Shown: positions 19,299 through 27,665 of the stretch, in pieces
How positions within the stretch are numbered: the first letter of the stretch is position 1
Layout of the letters: each line of letters opens with the position of its first letter
From: Nannocystis exedens
GTDB lineage: Bacteria > Myxococcota_A > Polyangia > Nannocystales > Nannocystaceae
DNA length: 64,000 nucleotides
Direction of reading: 5' to 3'
Assembly (NCBI RefSeq): GCF_002343915.1
Contig: NZ_NETK01000001.1
Coordinates: forward strand, 9,634,001 to 9,698,000
Translations under genes and position numbers: made by a program
Notes under the pieces: generated by a model
What the model saw: only the letters and a program-made list of their open reading frames with translations
What the model was told of the DNA's origin: nothing
Databases searched by the model: none

Positions 19299-20498
19299 TC
19301 ACGAGCGGCACAGGGCGGTCACGCGGGCGGCGAGGGGGGAGGCGGGCCAGCGGGCGACGAACGCGGCGGCCTCGCGGCGGGCCCGGTCCTGCTCGCCGAG
19401 GCGGCAGCGGGCCTCGATGGCGGCGGCGGCGGCCTCCTGGGCGAACACGCCGGCAGGGAAACGCTGCCGGTGTCGGGCGACCAGCTCGAGGGTGGCGCGG
19501 TCGTCGGCGGCGAGCAGGGCGGCGCGGATCGACTCGACGAGCGCGAGCTCGGCGGCCAGCGAGGGCTCGTCGTCGCGAGCGGCCGGACGGCGCGCGGGCG
19601 CGGCGGGGAGCGGCTCGGCGAGGGTGGGGGCCGGGGCGGCGATCGACGCCTCGGCCCGCTCGCGGGAGGCTGGCGGCGGCGCGGGGGCGGGGTCGTGGAG
19701 GCTCGCCACGACCGGCGGCGCGGGCTCGGGCGGCGCGGGTCGACCGAACGCCAGGACGGCGGCGAGGCCGACGCCGGCGAGCGAGAGGCCGACGACCGGG
19801 CTGCCGCCGGCGAGCGCGGCCGGGGTGGCGACCGGTCCGATCGACCCTGTCTTTGCGAGCATGTCCGCGACGACAGCTCCGTCGCGCGCGGCGGCCAGGC
19901 GCCACGGCGGCGGCCACGGCGGGCCGACCACGACCAGCGCCGCGAGCACGTGGGCGCCCTGGCGCGGGCGGGCCCGGCGGTCGCGGGCGTCGAGGCGGCG
20001 GACCATGCGATCGAGCTCGCGGCGAGCGGCGCGCAGGCGCGAGTAGACGGTGTTGAGGTTGACGCCCAGCTCGGCGGCGATCTCGGGCGCCTGCCACTGC
20101 TCGAGCTCGGTCATGACGAAGACGACGGCCTGGTCGCGGTCGAGGCCGTCGAGGAAGCCCTGGAGGATCGCCGCGGCCTCGGCCTGCTCGACCGGGGCCT
20201 CGACGGCCGGGGCGACGACCTCGGCCTCGCTCAGCGCGCAGCGGCGCGGCTCCTCGCGCGCGGCGCTGCGCCGGTAACGGCTGGCGACGCGCCGCGCGAT
20301 CTCGAACAACCAGGTGCGCAGGGCGGCGCGGCCGGCGAACTCGGGCAGACGGCGGTAGACGACCAGGAAGGTGTCCTGGACGGCATCGTCGACCCGCGCC
20401 GGGTCGACGCCGAGGTGCCGGACGGTGCGCCAGACGAAGCCGTAATTCGCGCGGTAGACGGCGGCGAAGTCGGGGGGAGCTTCCTGGGGGAGCTGCAC
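19299..20498 (-). CDS. ECF sigma factor fused to a membrane segment and periplasmic TPR-like domain
   Basis: A single 399-residue frame, GTG start. Residues about 10-80 are sigma region 2 (YRANYGFVWRTVRHLG, DDAVQDTFLVVYRRL, WLFEIARRVASRYRR). Residues about 108-170 are region 4 with the helix-turn-helix APEIAAELGVNLNTVYSRLRAA. A transmembrane stretch follows (about 234-252), then a Pro/Ala linker and a C-terminal helical domain (about 310-395) matching the separate membrane protein of the second module (53088-53798). A sigma factor tethered to the membrane would need release, perhaps by proteolysis; that is inference. A 14-bp repeat run (19846, 19860, 19874) lies in the linker between sigma and membrane segment. 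Confidence 0.85.
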   Translation of the reverse strand: MQLPQEAPPDFAAVYRANYGFVWRTVRHLGVDPARVDDAVQDTFLVVYRRLPEFAGRAALRTWLFEIARRVASRYRRSAAREEPRRCALSEAEVVAPAVEAPVEQAEAAAILQGFLDGLDRDQAVVFVMTELEQWQAPEIAAELGVNLNTVYSRLRAARRELDRMVRRLDARDRRARPRQGAHVLAALVVVGPPWPPPWRLAAARDGAVVADMLAKTGSIGPVATPAALAGGSPVVGLSLAGVGLAAVLAFGRPAPPEPAPPVVASLHDPAPAPPPASRERAEASIAAPAPTLAEPLPAAPARRPAARDDEPSLAAELALVESIRAALLAADDRATLELVARHRQRFPAGVFAQEAAAAAIEARCRLGEQDRARREAAAFVARWPASPLAARVTALCRS

Positions 20499-20519
20499 GA
20501 TCGGGTCTGTCTCCGCGGG

Positions 20520-21871
20520 TCAGCGATTCCGTGGCCCGAATTGCAGGTCGAGGCCCAACGCGGTGCGCAGGCCCGCGCGGCCGCCGCGATAGACCTCCTG
20601 GTCGTCGCCGACGGTGAAGATCGGGCGGTTGAGGGCGACGAGGCCCTCGACGGCCAGCCACAGGCCGACAGGGCCGGCGACGCGCCAGCGCAGCGCCGGG
20701 CCGAGGAAGAGGCTGGCCCACGGCGCCCACCGCGGGCTGGGAGCGCGGACATCGAGGGCGACGCCGCGGATCGCCCCGATCTCGCCGCCGGCACACAGCA
20801 GGACGACGAGCGCCGGGTGGGGGCGCCAGGTCGGGCAGATCCGCACCACGCCGGCCAGGCGATCGAAACGGCCGCCGGGACGATCGCCGTCTCCGGCGAG
20901 GAGCCGCGCGGGCGCGCCGACGAGGCCGGCCTCGACGCGCAGGCGCGGCAGGGTGACGCCGCCGAACACGCCGGCGAGGCCGCCGACGCGGGGGAGGACG
21001 CCGACGTCGAGGCCGCCCTCGAGCCGGAGGTGACCGAGCACGGGCGGCGAGGCGGGGGGCTCGGGCCGGGGAGGGGCGGCCAGTTCGGCTGCCTCTTCGG
21101 CCATGTCCTCGGGGGCGAGCGGGCGCGCAGGCGCGAGCGGGGAGCGCGGGGGCGAGGGCGGTAGGGGCTGGCCGGCGGGGCGGGGGGTGGTCGCGGGGGC
21201 TCGCGCGTGAGCGAGGTCGGCGGGAGCGAGGGGTCGGGCGGCAGCTGCGGGGGGACCGGCCTCGCAGCGAGTTCGGCGGGGGAGAGGGGAGGTGTCCTGA
21301 GGGACAGATCGGCGTCGGACGGTGGGGTTTGAGATGTCCTGGGGGACAGGTCGGACGGCGGGGCCGGGCTCGGCGGCACACCGGGGGAGGACGGGGATGT
21401 CCTGGGGGACAGGTCGGACGGCGGGGCCGAGCCGGGCGGCGGGTCGGGGGGCGCGGGCGCGGATGTCCCGAGGGACAGGTCCGGCGGCGCGGGTGGGACG
21501 ACGGCCGCGGCGGGCAGGCTGCGGGTGACGGCCAGCGGGTCGAGGTGGATGGCGATCAGGAGGGCGGCCGCTCGCGCCAGGAGCGGGCAACTCTCGGCAC
21601 GGACGGTCCGGCGATCGTCAGGGCCCCGCCCGCGCAGCGCGAGCCGCAGCTCCCAGGTCGCGCCGACGCGCCCGACGACGGCGCGAGCGACGGCGCGGGC
21701 CGGCTCGGCGTCGCCGGTCGGCTGCCGCAAGAAGCCGGCGACCATGTCGAGGACAGCGCCGGCGTCGGGGCACTCGCGCGGGGCCTGCCAGGTCAGGTCG
21801 ACCGGCGGCGCGGCAGTCGGTGCCGCGGCGGACGAGAGGCGAGCGAACACCAGCGCGGCGACGGCGAGCAA
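20520..21871 (-). CDS. Secreted/outer-envelope protein of the sigma module, apparently frameshifted
   Basis: No single frame spans it. The N-terminal frame (from TTG 21871) gives a signal peptide and a domain with PRECPDAGAVLDMV and a PLLARAAALLIAIHLDPL segment. The C-terminal frame (ending 20520) gives a domain ending LGLDLQFGP. Both parts correspond in order to the intact paralogue at 54362-55423 (PEGCPTRDDVLDAL, GAAALIIAIAIDPLEF, C-terminal GLEIRLGP). The frames switch inside the Pro-rich linker, roughly 21120-21300, next to several 14-bp repeat pairs (21291-21476). It may be a real frameshift or a sequencing error. Function unknown; the C-terminal domain looks like beta-rich envelope protein. 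Confidence 0.6.
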
Positions 21872-22257
21872 GCGAAGGTCCTGGCGCCCGTGATCGTGTC
21901 CGGGCCGACGAGGGGCGTCAACTGTCGGCGCTCGGACGGTCGCTGCCGCGCCGGCCCGGGTGCCGTCGATGCCAGGCGAGCGCGCCGCGCGGGGGCCGTG
22001 CGTCGCTCGCCCCGACGCGTGTCGCGGCCGTTCGCTCGCTCGGAGGCGCCACGGGACCGCGCTCGCGCCGGAGCGACGAGGGCTGCGCTCGAGCTCGCGG
22101 GCGCCGTGCGTCGCTCGCCGGTGACCGTCAGCGAGAGCAGCAGTGTTCCGGGCGAGGCGACGCGGATGGCCGATCGGGCATGTTCGAAAAGAAATGTCTT
22201 TTAAAACATGTCGTTCGAGGCATGTTTCAAGAGGAAGGGCGGGCGACCCGGCCCTGG
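21872..22257. repeat. Intergenic stretch with 14-bp phased array (22165-22224)
   Basis: No gene is supported. GATG 22165, CATG 22179, AATG 22193, CATG 22207 and CATG 22221 are exactly 14 bp apart. The array ends about 30 bp from the stop codon of the substrate-binding lipoprotein gene (minus). The remainder is GC-rich with a short direct repeat (GCCGTGCGTCGCTCGCC, near 21996 and 22110) and should include the promoter of the sigma-module gene starting at 21871. Confidence 0.8.
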
Positions 22258-23259
22258 CTACTTGCTCGGCTTGCGGCCGACCTCGAGGTTGTAGGCGGTG
22301 GTCGGATCGACGGCGCCGGGGGTGAGGAGGCCGAGGGTGACGAGCTGGTCGGCCAGGGTCTTCCAGCGGGCGGGGTCCATCCCGCCGATCGTGCCGCCCT
22401 CGGGAGCGGCCAGCGGCTTGAGGGCGGCGGCGCCCTTGGCCAGGATCTCGGGGCTGAGCTCGGTGTTACGGGCGCGGATCTCGGCGTTGGCGGCGCTCGG
22501 GTCGCGCAGGTACTGCTCCCACCCGCGGAGGGTCGCGGCGACGATCCGGGCGGCCAGCTCCGGGCGGCTGGCCAGGAGCGACTCGGAGCTGACGAGGACG
22601 CTGGCGTAGGGGTTGAAGCCGAGGTCGGCGACGAGGATGCAGCGGACCTTGGCGCCCTGCGACTCGGCGATGATCGGCTCGCTGAAGACGTAGGCCTGCT
22701 GGACGGACTTCGGGTCGAGCAGGAACGGGGCGACGCTGCCGCTGTACGGGACGATCTGGACCGCCTCGGGCCAGCGGTATTCGGCCCGCAGGAAGCTGGC
22801 GAACGGCTCGCGCACGCTCATCTGCACGCTGCCGCTCCGGAGATCCGCGAGGTCGGTGATGCCCGAGGCCTCGTGGACCATCATGCAGCGCGGGCTCTTT
22901 TGCAGGCCCGCGACCAGGGCGACCACCGGGGCGCCCTGGGCCCGCGCGAGCAGGATCTCGCTGGCGTCGGCGACGCCGAACTCGACCCGGCCCGCCGCCA
23001 CCTGCGGCAGCACCGGCGCCTCCGGCCGCCCGGGCACGAGCTCGACGTCGAGGCCCTCTTCCTTGTAGTAGCCGTGGACGAGGGCGGCGAAGTAACCGCC
23101 GTGCTCGACCTCGGGGAACCAGTTGAGGGCGATCCGCACGCGCTGCGCGTCCTGCTCGCGGGCACAGGTGACGAGCAGCAAGCCGAGACAGGCGACGAAC
23201 AGGCGGACGAGGGCGCCGAACCGCGGGCGCGGCGGGACCGGTCGGAGCGGAGCGCGCAT
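22258..23259 (-). CDS. ABC transporter substrate-binding lipoprotein, NMT1/THI5-like
   Basis: The 333-residue protein has a lipoprotein signal peptide (CLGLLLVTC). The mature part begins VRIALNWFPEVEHGGYFAALVHGYYKEEGLDVELVPG, the classic NMT1/THI5/SsuA-type start, followed by the hinge segment VEFGVADASEILLARAQG. It should deliver a small organic solute to an ABC permease. Family members bind thiamine pyrimidine precursors, sulfonates, nitrate or related compounds; the ligand cannot be fixed here. ATG 23259 was chosen since it opens the signal peptide. Its likely permease and ATPase are 3.5-4.4 kb away on the same strand. Confidence 0.88.
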   Translation of the reverse strand: MRAPLRPVPPRPRFGALVRLFVACLGLLLVTCAREQDAQRVRIALNWFPEVEHGGYFAALVHGYYKEEGLDVELVPGRPEAPVLPQVAAGRVEFGVADASEILLARAQGAPVVALVAGLQKSPRCMMVHEASGITDLADLRSGSVQMSVREPFASFLRAEYRWPEAVQIVPYSGSVAPFLLDPKSVQQAYVFSEPIIAESQGAKVRCILVADLGFNPYASVLVSSESLLASRPELAARIVAATLRGWEQYLRDPSAANAEIRARNTELSPEILAKGAAALKPLAAPEGGTIGGMDPARWKTLADQLVTLGLLTPGAVDPTTAYNLEVGRKPSK

Positions 23260-23631
23260 GCCGGAAGCGTACACCCGAGCGGCGCGGACACACCAGCGGC
23301 CTCGACCGCGCGGAGGGGCGAAACGGAAAGAGATGTTCGCGCGGACATGACGAAATGGGCATGTCCTTTGGGCCATGTGACGAACGGGCCCGAGAGTCAG
23401 GCGGTGCGCTCCGGCTTCACGTGGGTCGCAGGCTCGGGCGGTCCGCGACTTCGGGAGGCCTCGCGGCCCGCGGCGCGGCTGGGTGCGACGCGGAGCGAGG
23501 AGCGGCCGGGGCAGCGGCTCGCGCCCCGGCGGAGGTGGGGCGCGCCGCGGAGCGCAGAGCGAGGTCGGGTCAGGTGACCGCCTCGGCTCGCGCCCTGGCG
23601 CGGGTGAGGCGAGCGCGGTGCGCGGTTCGGG
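23260..23631. repeat. Intergenic stretch with 14-bp phased array (23332-23377)
   Basis: GATG 23332, CATG 23346, CATG 23360 and CATG 23374 are 14 bp apart, upstream of the substrate-binding protein gene. The rest, next to the 3' end of the aldo/keto reductase gene, is GC-rich with loose direct repeats around GGGTCAGGTGACCG (near 23566) and GGGTCAGGCGACCGG (near 23629). No gene is seen. Confidence 0.75.
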
Positions 23632-24681
23632 TCAGGCGACCGGGATCGGCGGCGGGACGATGCTGTCGGGCCGGCCGCCGGCGATCTGCGCCCGGCTGTT
23701 CTCGATCTGCTCGTGCGGGATGCCGGGGGAGATCGCGCTCGCGGCGTCGAGGCGGGCGAGCTGGGCCGGCGAGAGCTCGAGGGCGAGCGCGGCGAGGGCG
23801 GCGTCGAGGTGCTGGCGGGTGCGTGGGCCGAGGATGGGGATCCGCGCGGTCGTCGAGCGGTCGGCGTGGGCCAGCGACCAGGCGAGGGCGACCTGGGTCG
23901 GGGCGACGCCGGCCTCCGCGGCGACGGCGACGACGGTGTCGAGGATCGCCGTCTCGCGCGCGGTCTTCTCGGTGTGGACCAGCATGCCGAGGCCGGTGAG
24001 GCGGCCCTCGTCGCCGGTGCGGTACTTGCCGGTGAGGAAGCCGCCGCCGAGCGGCGACCACAGGGCGGCGCCGAGCCCCAGCGCCTCAGCCATCGGCAGC
24101 AGCTCGCGCTCGCCGGTGCGCTCGACCAGGCTGTGCTCGAGCTGGATGCCCGCGAGCGGAGCCCAGCCGCGCAGCTCGGCGATCGCGTCGCCTCGCGCGA
24201 CCCGCCAGGCGGGGAAGTTCGACAGGCCGCCGTAGAGGATCTTGCCGGCCCGCGCGAGGTCGTCGAGGCCGCGCACGATCTCCTCGATCGGGGTCAGGCC
24301 GTCGGGGAGGTGGACCCAGTACAGCTCGATGCGGTCGGTCCGGAGCCGGCGCAGGCTGGCCTCGATCGCGGCGAGCATGGTCTTGCGGCTGTTGCCGGTG
24401 CCGTGCAGGCCGCCGTCGACGCCGAGGGTGTACTTGCTGGCGACGACGAAGCGGTCGCGCCGGGCCGCGAGGAACTCGCCGAGCAGCTGCTCCGACTGGC
24501 CGACCTGATAGGTGTCGGCGGTGTCGATGAAGTTGCCGCCCGCCTCGGCGTAGGCGTCGAAGATCCGCCGGGCCTCCTCGGGCTCGCTGCCGTGACCCCA
24601 ACCAGTGCCGAAGTTGCCGGTGCCGAGCGCGAGCTCGGAGACGCGTAAGCCTGTGTGACGACCGAATGTCCTGTACCGCAT
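23632..24681 (-). CDS. Aldo/keto reductase
   Basis: An NADPH-dependent (by family) carbonyl reductase of 349 residues. The catalytic tetrad is visible: Asp53 and Tyr58 (FIDTADTYQVG), Lys83 (VVASKYTLG) and His124 (YWVHLPDG). The cofactor region GLSNFPAWRV and a TIM-barrel pattern follow. The N-terminal MRYRTFGRHTGLRVSELALGTG is typical of the YajO/general stress 69-type group. ATG start at 24681. It is divergent from the MFS gene, with the intergenic promoter region 24682-24825 between them. Substrate unknown. Confidence 0.93.
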   Translation of the reverse strand: MRYRTFGRHTGLRVSELALGTGNFGTGWGHGSEPEEARRIFDAYAEAGGNFIDTADTYQVGQSEQLLGEFLAARRDRFVVASKYTLGVDGGLHGTGNSRKTMLAAIEASLRRLRTDRIELYWVHLPDGLTPIEEIVRGLDDLARAGKILYGGLSNFPAWRVARGDAIAELRGWAPLAGIQLEHSLVERTGERELLPMAEALGLGAALWSPLGGGFLTGKYRTGDEGRLTGLGMLVHTEKTARETAILDTVVAVAAEAGVAPTQVALAWSLAHADRSTTARIPILGPRTRQHLDAALAALALELSPAQLARLDAASAISPGIPHEQIENSRAQIAGGRPDSIVPPPIPVA

Positions 24682-24706
24682 CGTGTGCTCCTGACGTGGG
24701 TTTTAG

Positions 24707-24733
24707 ATTATGGTTGTAATATGGAATCGGCAA
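24707..24733 (-). promoter_or_regulatory. Possible promoter of the aldo/keto reductase gene
   Basis: On the minus strand TTGCCG (24728-24733) and CATAAT (24707-24712) are spaced by 15 bp within an unusually AT-rich patch 25 bp upstream of the ATG. The spacing is shorter than ideal, so the call is tentative. Confidence 0.35.
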
Positions 24734-24807
24734 GGGACGGGCTCGTGAGCTCGGTGGAGTCGGCATGGGCAGATACGCGCGGCGGTGCTTGCGATCGGTC
24801 CGGCGTT

Positions 24808-24824
24808 CGTTCAATCATTGAACG
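24808..24824 (+). promoter_or_regulatory. 17-bp perfect palindrome, probable operator of the MFS gene
   Basis: CGTTCAAT-C-ATTGAACG is perfectly symmetric about one central base and ends one base before the MFS start codon at 24826. A regulator bound here would cover the ribosome binding site and early transcript region. The HxlR-family regulator encoded directly downstream of the transporter gene (26204) is the obvious candidate; a TetR-type protein encoded elsewhere is the alternative. Confidence 0.6.
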
Positions 24825-24825
24825 C

Positions 24826-26190
24826 ATGGAGATTCGTCCGTCCCCATTGGTCGTGGCCAGCCTCGCCGTGTTCGCGGTGTTCCTCGACACGACGGTGCTG
24901 TTCGTGGCGTTCCCGTCGATCGCGGCGACGTTCCCGGCGGCGCCGACGGCCGAGCTGTCGTGGGTGCTGAACGCGTACACGATCGTGTTCGCGGCGGCGC
25001 TGGTGCCGTTCGGGCGGCTGGCCGATCGCTGGGGCCATCGGGCGACGTTCCTCGCCGGGTCGGTCGCGTTCACGCTGGCGTCGCTGCTGTGCGCGGTGGC
25101 GCCGACGCCGGCGCTGCTGGTGGCCGCGCGCGTGCTGCAAGCGGCGGGTGGCGCGGCGCTGGTGCCGTCGTCGCTGGCGCTGGTGATGCGAGCGACGCCG
25201 CGCGAGAAGCTGCCGGTGGCGCTGGCGGTGTGGGGCGCGACGGGGGCGGTGGCCGGCGCGGTCGGGCCGACGCTGGGCGCGGCGCTGATCGAGGCCTGCG
25301 GCTGGCGCTGGGTGTTCGTCATCAACCTGCCGGTCGGGCTGGTGACGGTGCTGCTCGGGCGCCGGCGACTGGCCGAGTCGCGCGATCCGGACAGCGTGCT
25401 GCCGGCGCCGCTCGGGGTGGTGCTGCTGGTGATCGCGGCGGTGCTGGTGACGCTGGCGCTGGTGCTCGGCGAGTCGTGGGGCTGGGCGGCGCCGAAGACG
25501 GCTGCGACGCTGGTGGCCGGGCTGGCGACGCTGGCGGCGTTCGTGATCCATCAGGCGCGCACGCGGGCGCCGACGATCGATCCGTCGCTGTTCGCGGCGA
25601 AGAACTTCCGCTGGGCCAACGCGGCGACGCTGACCTTCGGCGCGGCCTTCACGGCGATGTTCCTGGCCAGCGTCCTGTTCCTCACCGCGGTGTGGGGCTG
25701 GTCGATCCTCGCGGCGGGCTTCGGCGTCGCGCCCGGGCCGCTGCTGGTGGCCGCGTTGTCGCCGCGGTTCGGGCGGCTGGCGGCGCGGATCGGCCAGCGG
25801 CCGCTGCTCGTCGCCGGCGGGCTGGCGTTCGCGCTCGGCGGGCTGTGGCGGCTGATGATGTTGTCGGCCGAGGTCGACTACGCAATCGATTACCTGCCGT
25901 CGATGCTGCTGACCGGGACGGGGGTGGCGCTGTGCCTGCCGCAGCTGTCGAGCGTGGTCGGCCAGGCGCTGCCGCCGAACCGGCTCGGGGTCGGCGGGGC
26001 GGTCCATCAGGCGCTGCGGCAGTTCGCGGGGACGCTCGGGGTGGCGCTGGCGATCGGGCTGACGGCCGGGGCGAGCGGGCCGGCCGACGCGCTGGCGCGG
26101 TTCGACCGGGTGTGGTGGGTGATGATCGCCGGCGGAGTGGCGACGGCGCTGTGCTCCTTGCCCCTTCGGACAGGTCCGGCCCGGGCGTGA
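24826..26190 (+). CDS. MFS transporter, DHA2-type drug exporter
   Basis: The 454-residue protein is highly hydrophobic with about 12-14 membrane helices. The first helices read VVASLAVFAVFLDTTVLFVAFPSI, and the motif-A-like loop is GRLADRWGHRATFL. Motif C-type GAVGPTLGAALIEACGWRWVFVINLPVG is characteristic of DHA2 (EmrB/QacA-like) exporters. The substrate is unknown. ATG 24826 directly follows a perfect palindrome. The last residues (PLRTGPARA) are encoded across a 14-bp repeat pair (26157/26171). The HxlR regulator gene follows after 13 bp. Confidence 0.92.
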   Translation: MEIRPSPLVVASLAVFAVFLDTTVLFVAFPSIAATFPAAPTAELSWVLNAYTIVFAAALVPFGRLADRWGHRATFLAGSVAFTLASLLCAVAPTPALLVAARVLQAAGGAALVPSSLALVMRATPREKLPVALAVWGATGAVAGAVGPTLGAALIEACGWRWVFVINLPVGLVTVLLGRRRLAESRDPDSVLPAPLGVVLLVIAAVLVTLALVLGESWGWAAPKTAATLVAGLATLAAFVIHQARTRAPTIDPSLFAAKNFRWANAATLTFGAAFTAMFLASVLFLTAVWGWSILAAGFGVAPGPLLVAALSPRFGRLAARIGQRPLLVAGGLAFALGGLWRLMMLSAEVDYAIDYLPSMLLTGTGVALCLPQLSSVVGQALPPNRLGVGGAVHQALRQFAGTLGVALAIGLTAGASGPADALARFDRVWWVMIAGGVATALCSLPLRTGPARA

Positions 26191-26203
26191 TACAAGGAGC
26201 CCC

Positions 26204-26659
26204 GTGCGGCGCAAACGACTCGACCGGATGCAGTGCTCGATCGCGCGAGCGCTCGACGTCGTCGGCGATCCGTGGACGCTGCTGATCGTGCGCGACGCGC
26301 TGCTCGGGGTGACCCGCTTCGAGGCGTTCCAGGCGCGGCTGCAGATCCCGCGGGCGACGCTGACGGCCCGCCTGGCGCACCTGGTCGACGCGGGGATCCT
26401 CGAGCGCCGGTCCTACCAGGACCACCCGCCGCGCGAGGAGTACGTGCCGACGGCGAAGGGCCGCGGGCTGCGGCCGGTGATCGTCACGCTGATGCAGTGG
26501 GGCGACGAGTTCGCCCGCGACGACCCGCCGCCGACCCACCTCGAGGACGCGAGCACGGGCCTGAAGATCGAGCCGACGCTGGTCGACCGCGTCAGCGGGG
26601 CGCCGCTGACGGCGCTGCGGGTGCGCGCGGTCGGGCCGCTGGTGCCGCGGCGCGGGTGA
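26204..26659 (+). CDS. HxlR-family transcriptional regulator
   Basis: The 151-residue winged-helix protein has the HxlR pattern: MQCSIARALDVVGDPWTLLIVRDALLGVTRFEAFQARL, then PRATLTARLAHLVDAGILERR and the wing QDHPPREEYVPTAKG. Members often respond to aldehydes, drugs or oxidants. The start is GTG 26204 with AAGGAG upstream. It is probably co-transcribed with the MFS exporter, and the palindrome at 24808-24824 is a plausible target. It has a C-terminal extension of about 40 residues beyond the minimal domain. Confidence 0.9.
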   Translation: MRRKRLDRMQCSIARALDVVGDPWTLLIVRDALLGVTRFEAFQARLQIPRATLTARLAHLVDAGILERRSYQDHPPREEYVPTAKGRGLRPVIVTLMQWGDEFARDDPPPTHLEDASTGLKIEPTLVDRVSGAPLTALRVRAVGPLVPRRG

Positions 26660-26678
26660 AGGCGGGAGCTCGAAGGGG

Positions 26679-26722
26679 CATGTCCGGAGGATAGGTCCTT
26701 CGGGCATGGCGGATCGAGCATG
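26679..26722. repeat. Phased palindrome units between HxlR and permease genes
   Basis: CATG begins at 26679, 26705 and 26719. The last interval is 14 bp; the first is 26 bp with a degenerate unit (TAGG, 26692) between. The run ends about 10 bp from the stop codon of the ABC permease gene (26732), so it fills the space between convergent 3' ends. Confidence 0.7.
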
Positions 26723-26731
26723 CTCGAAGGG

Positions 26732-27520
26732 TCAGTGGACGGCGAGCTCGCGGCCGCGCCAGCGGCGGAGGGCGAGCTCGCCGAGCAGGGCGACGGCGCC
26801 GAACAGCAACAGGCCGAGCAGGGTGGCGGCGAAGATCGCCGCGAACAGGTAGGCGGTCTGCAGGCGGCCGGAGGTCTGGAGGATCAGGGCGCCGAGGCCG
26901 AGGTCGTCGGCGCCGAAGCCGGCGAAGAACTCGCCGACGATGGCGCCGATGACGGCGAGGCCGCCGCTGATCTTGGCGCCGGCGACGAAGTAGGGCAGCG
27001 AGCCGGGCAGGCGCAGCTTGAGCAGCAGCTGCAGGCGCGAAGCGTCGCTCATGGCGAACAGCTCGAGCAGCTGCGGGTCGACGCGGACGAGGCCGGTGGT
27101 GCCGTTGGTGATGATCGGGAAGACGCTGAGGATCGCGGCGGTGAGGATCACGCTCTGCAGGCCGGTGCCGAACCACACCACGATCAGCGGGGCGACGGCG
27201 ACGATCGGGACGGTCTGCAGGAAGATCGCGTAGGGGTAGAGGCTGCGCGCCGCGACCTGGGACTGCGAGAAGAGGACCGCGACCAGGCCGCCGACGACGA
27301 GGCTGGCCCCGAGGCCGCCGAGCGCGCCGAGGGCGGTGAGCAGCGCGGCCTCGGCGAGCTGGTCGAGGTGGGCCGCCGCCTCGCGCGCGACCTCGGCCGG
27401 GGTGGGCACGAGGTACGCCGGCAGCGCCAGCACGCTGCAGGCGAGCTGCCACAGGCCGAGGAAGGCGAGGAAGACGAGGAGCGGCGGGAGGGCGGCGCGG
27501 GCGGCCGATGCGAGGGACAT
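26732..27520 (-). CDS. ABC transporter permease, SsuC/ThiX-like
   Basis: The 262-residue integral membrane protein has about six hydrophobic segments and the cytoplasmic EAA-type loop around LLLKLRLPGSLPYFVAGAKISGGLAVIGAIVGEFF, matching BPD-type permeases of the nitrate/sulfonate/taurine family. It should form a channel with the ATPase encoded 112 bp upstream in the transcript (27633-28439) and take substrate from the lipoprotein at 22258-23259. ATG at 27520. Confidence 0.9.
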   Translation of the reverse strand: MSLASAARAALPPLLVFLAFLGLWQLACSVLALPAYLVPTPAEVAREAAAHLDQLAEAALLTALGALGGLGASLVVGGLVAVLFSQSQVAARSLYPYAIFLQTVPIVAVAPLIVVWFGTGLQSVILTAAILSVFPIITNGTTGLVRVDPQLLELFAMSDASRLQLLLKLRLPGSLPYFVAGAKISGGLAVIGAIVGEFFAGFGADDLGLGALILQTSGRLQTAYLFAAIFAATLLGLLLFGAVALLGELALRRWRGRELAVH

Positions 27521-27591
27521 GCGCGGGTGTCGAGGTGGGATGTCGGGGAGCGGAGCGCGCTGGACGGTCGGGAGGCAGAAGCGCGAAGAGA

Positions 27592-27665
27592 CAGGTGCGA
27601 AGGAACAGGCGCGAAAAGACAGGGTCGAAAGGTCAGGTCCGTGCGAGCAGGTCCGAAGGGTCAGG
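27592..27665. repeat. 14-bp phased array, CAGG flavour (x6)
   Basis: CAGG begins at 27592, 27606, 27620, 27634, 27648 and 27662, exactly 14 bp apart. The array spans the 3' end of the ATPase gene: its stop codon (27633-27635) and last codons (PSDLLART) are repeat sequence. This shows the same phase is kept with CAGG in place of CATG. Confidence 0.85.
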
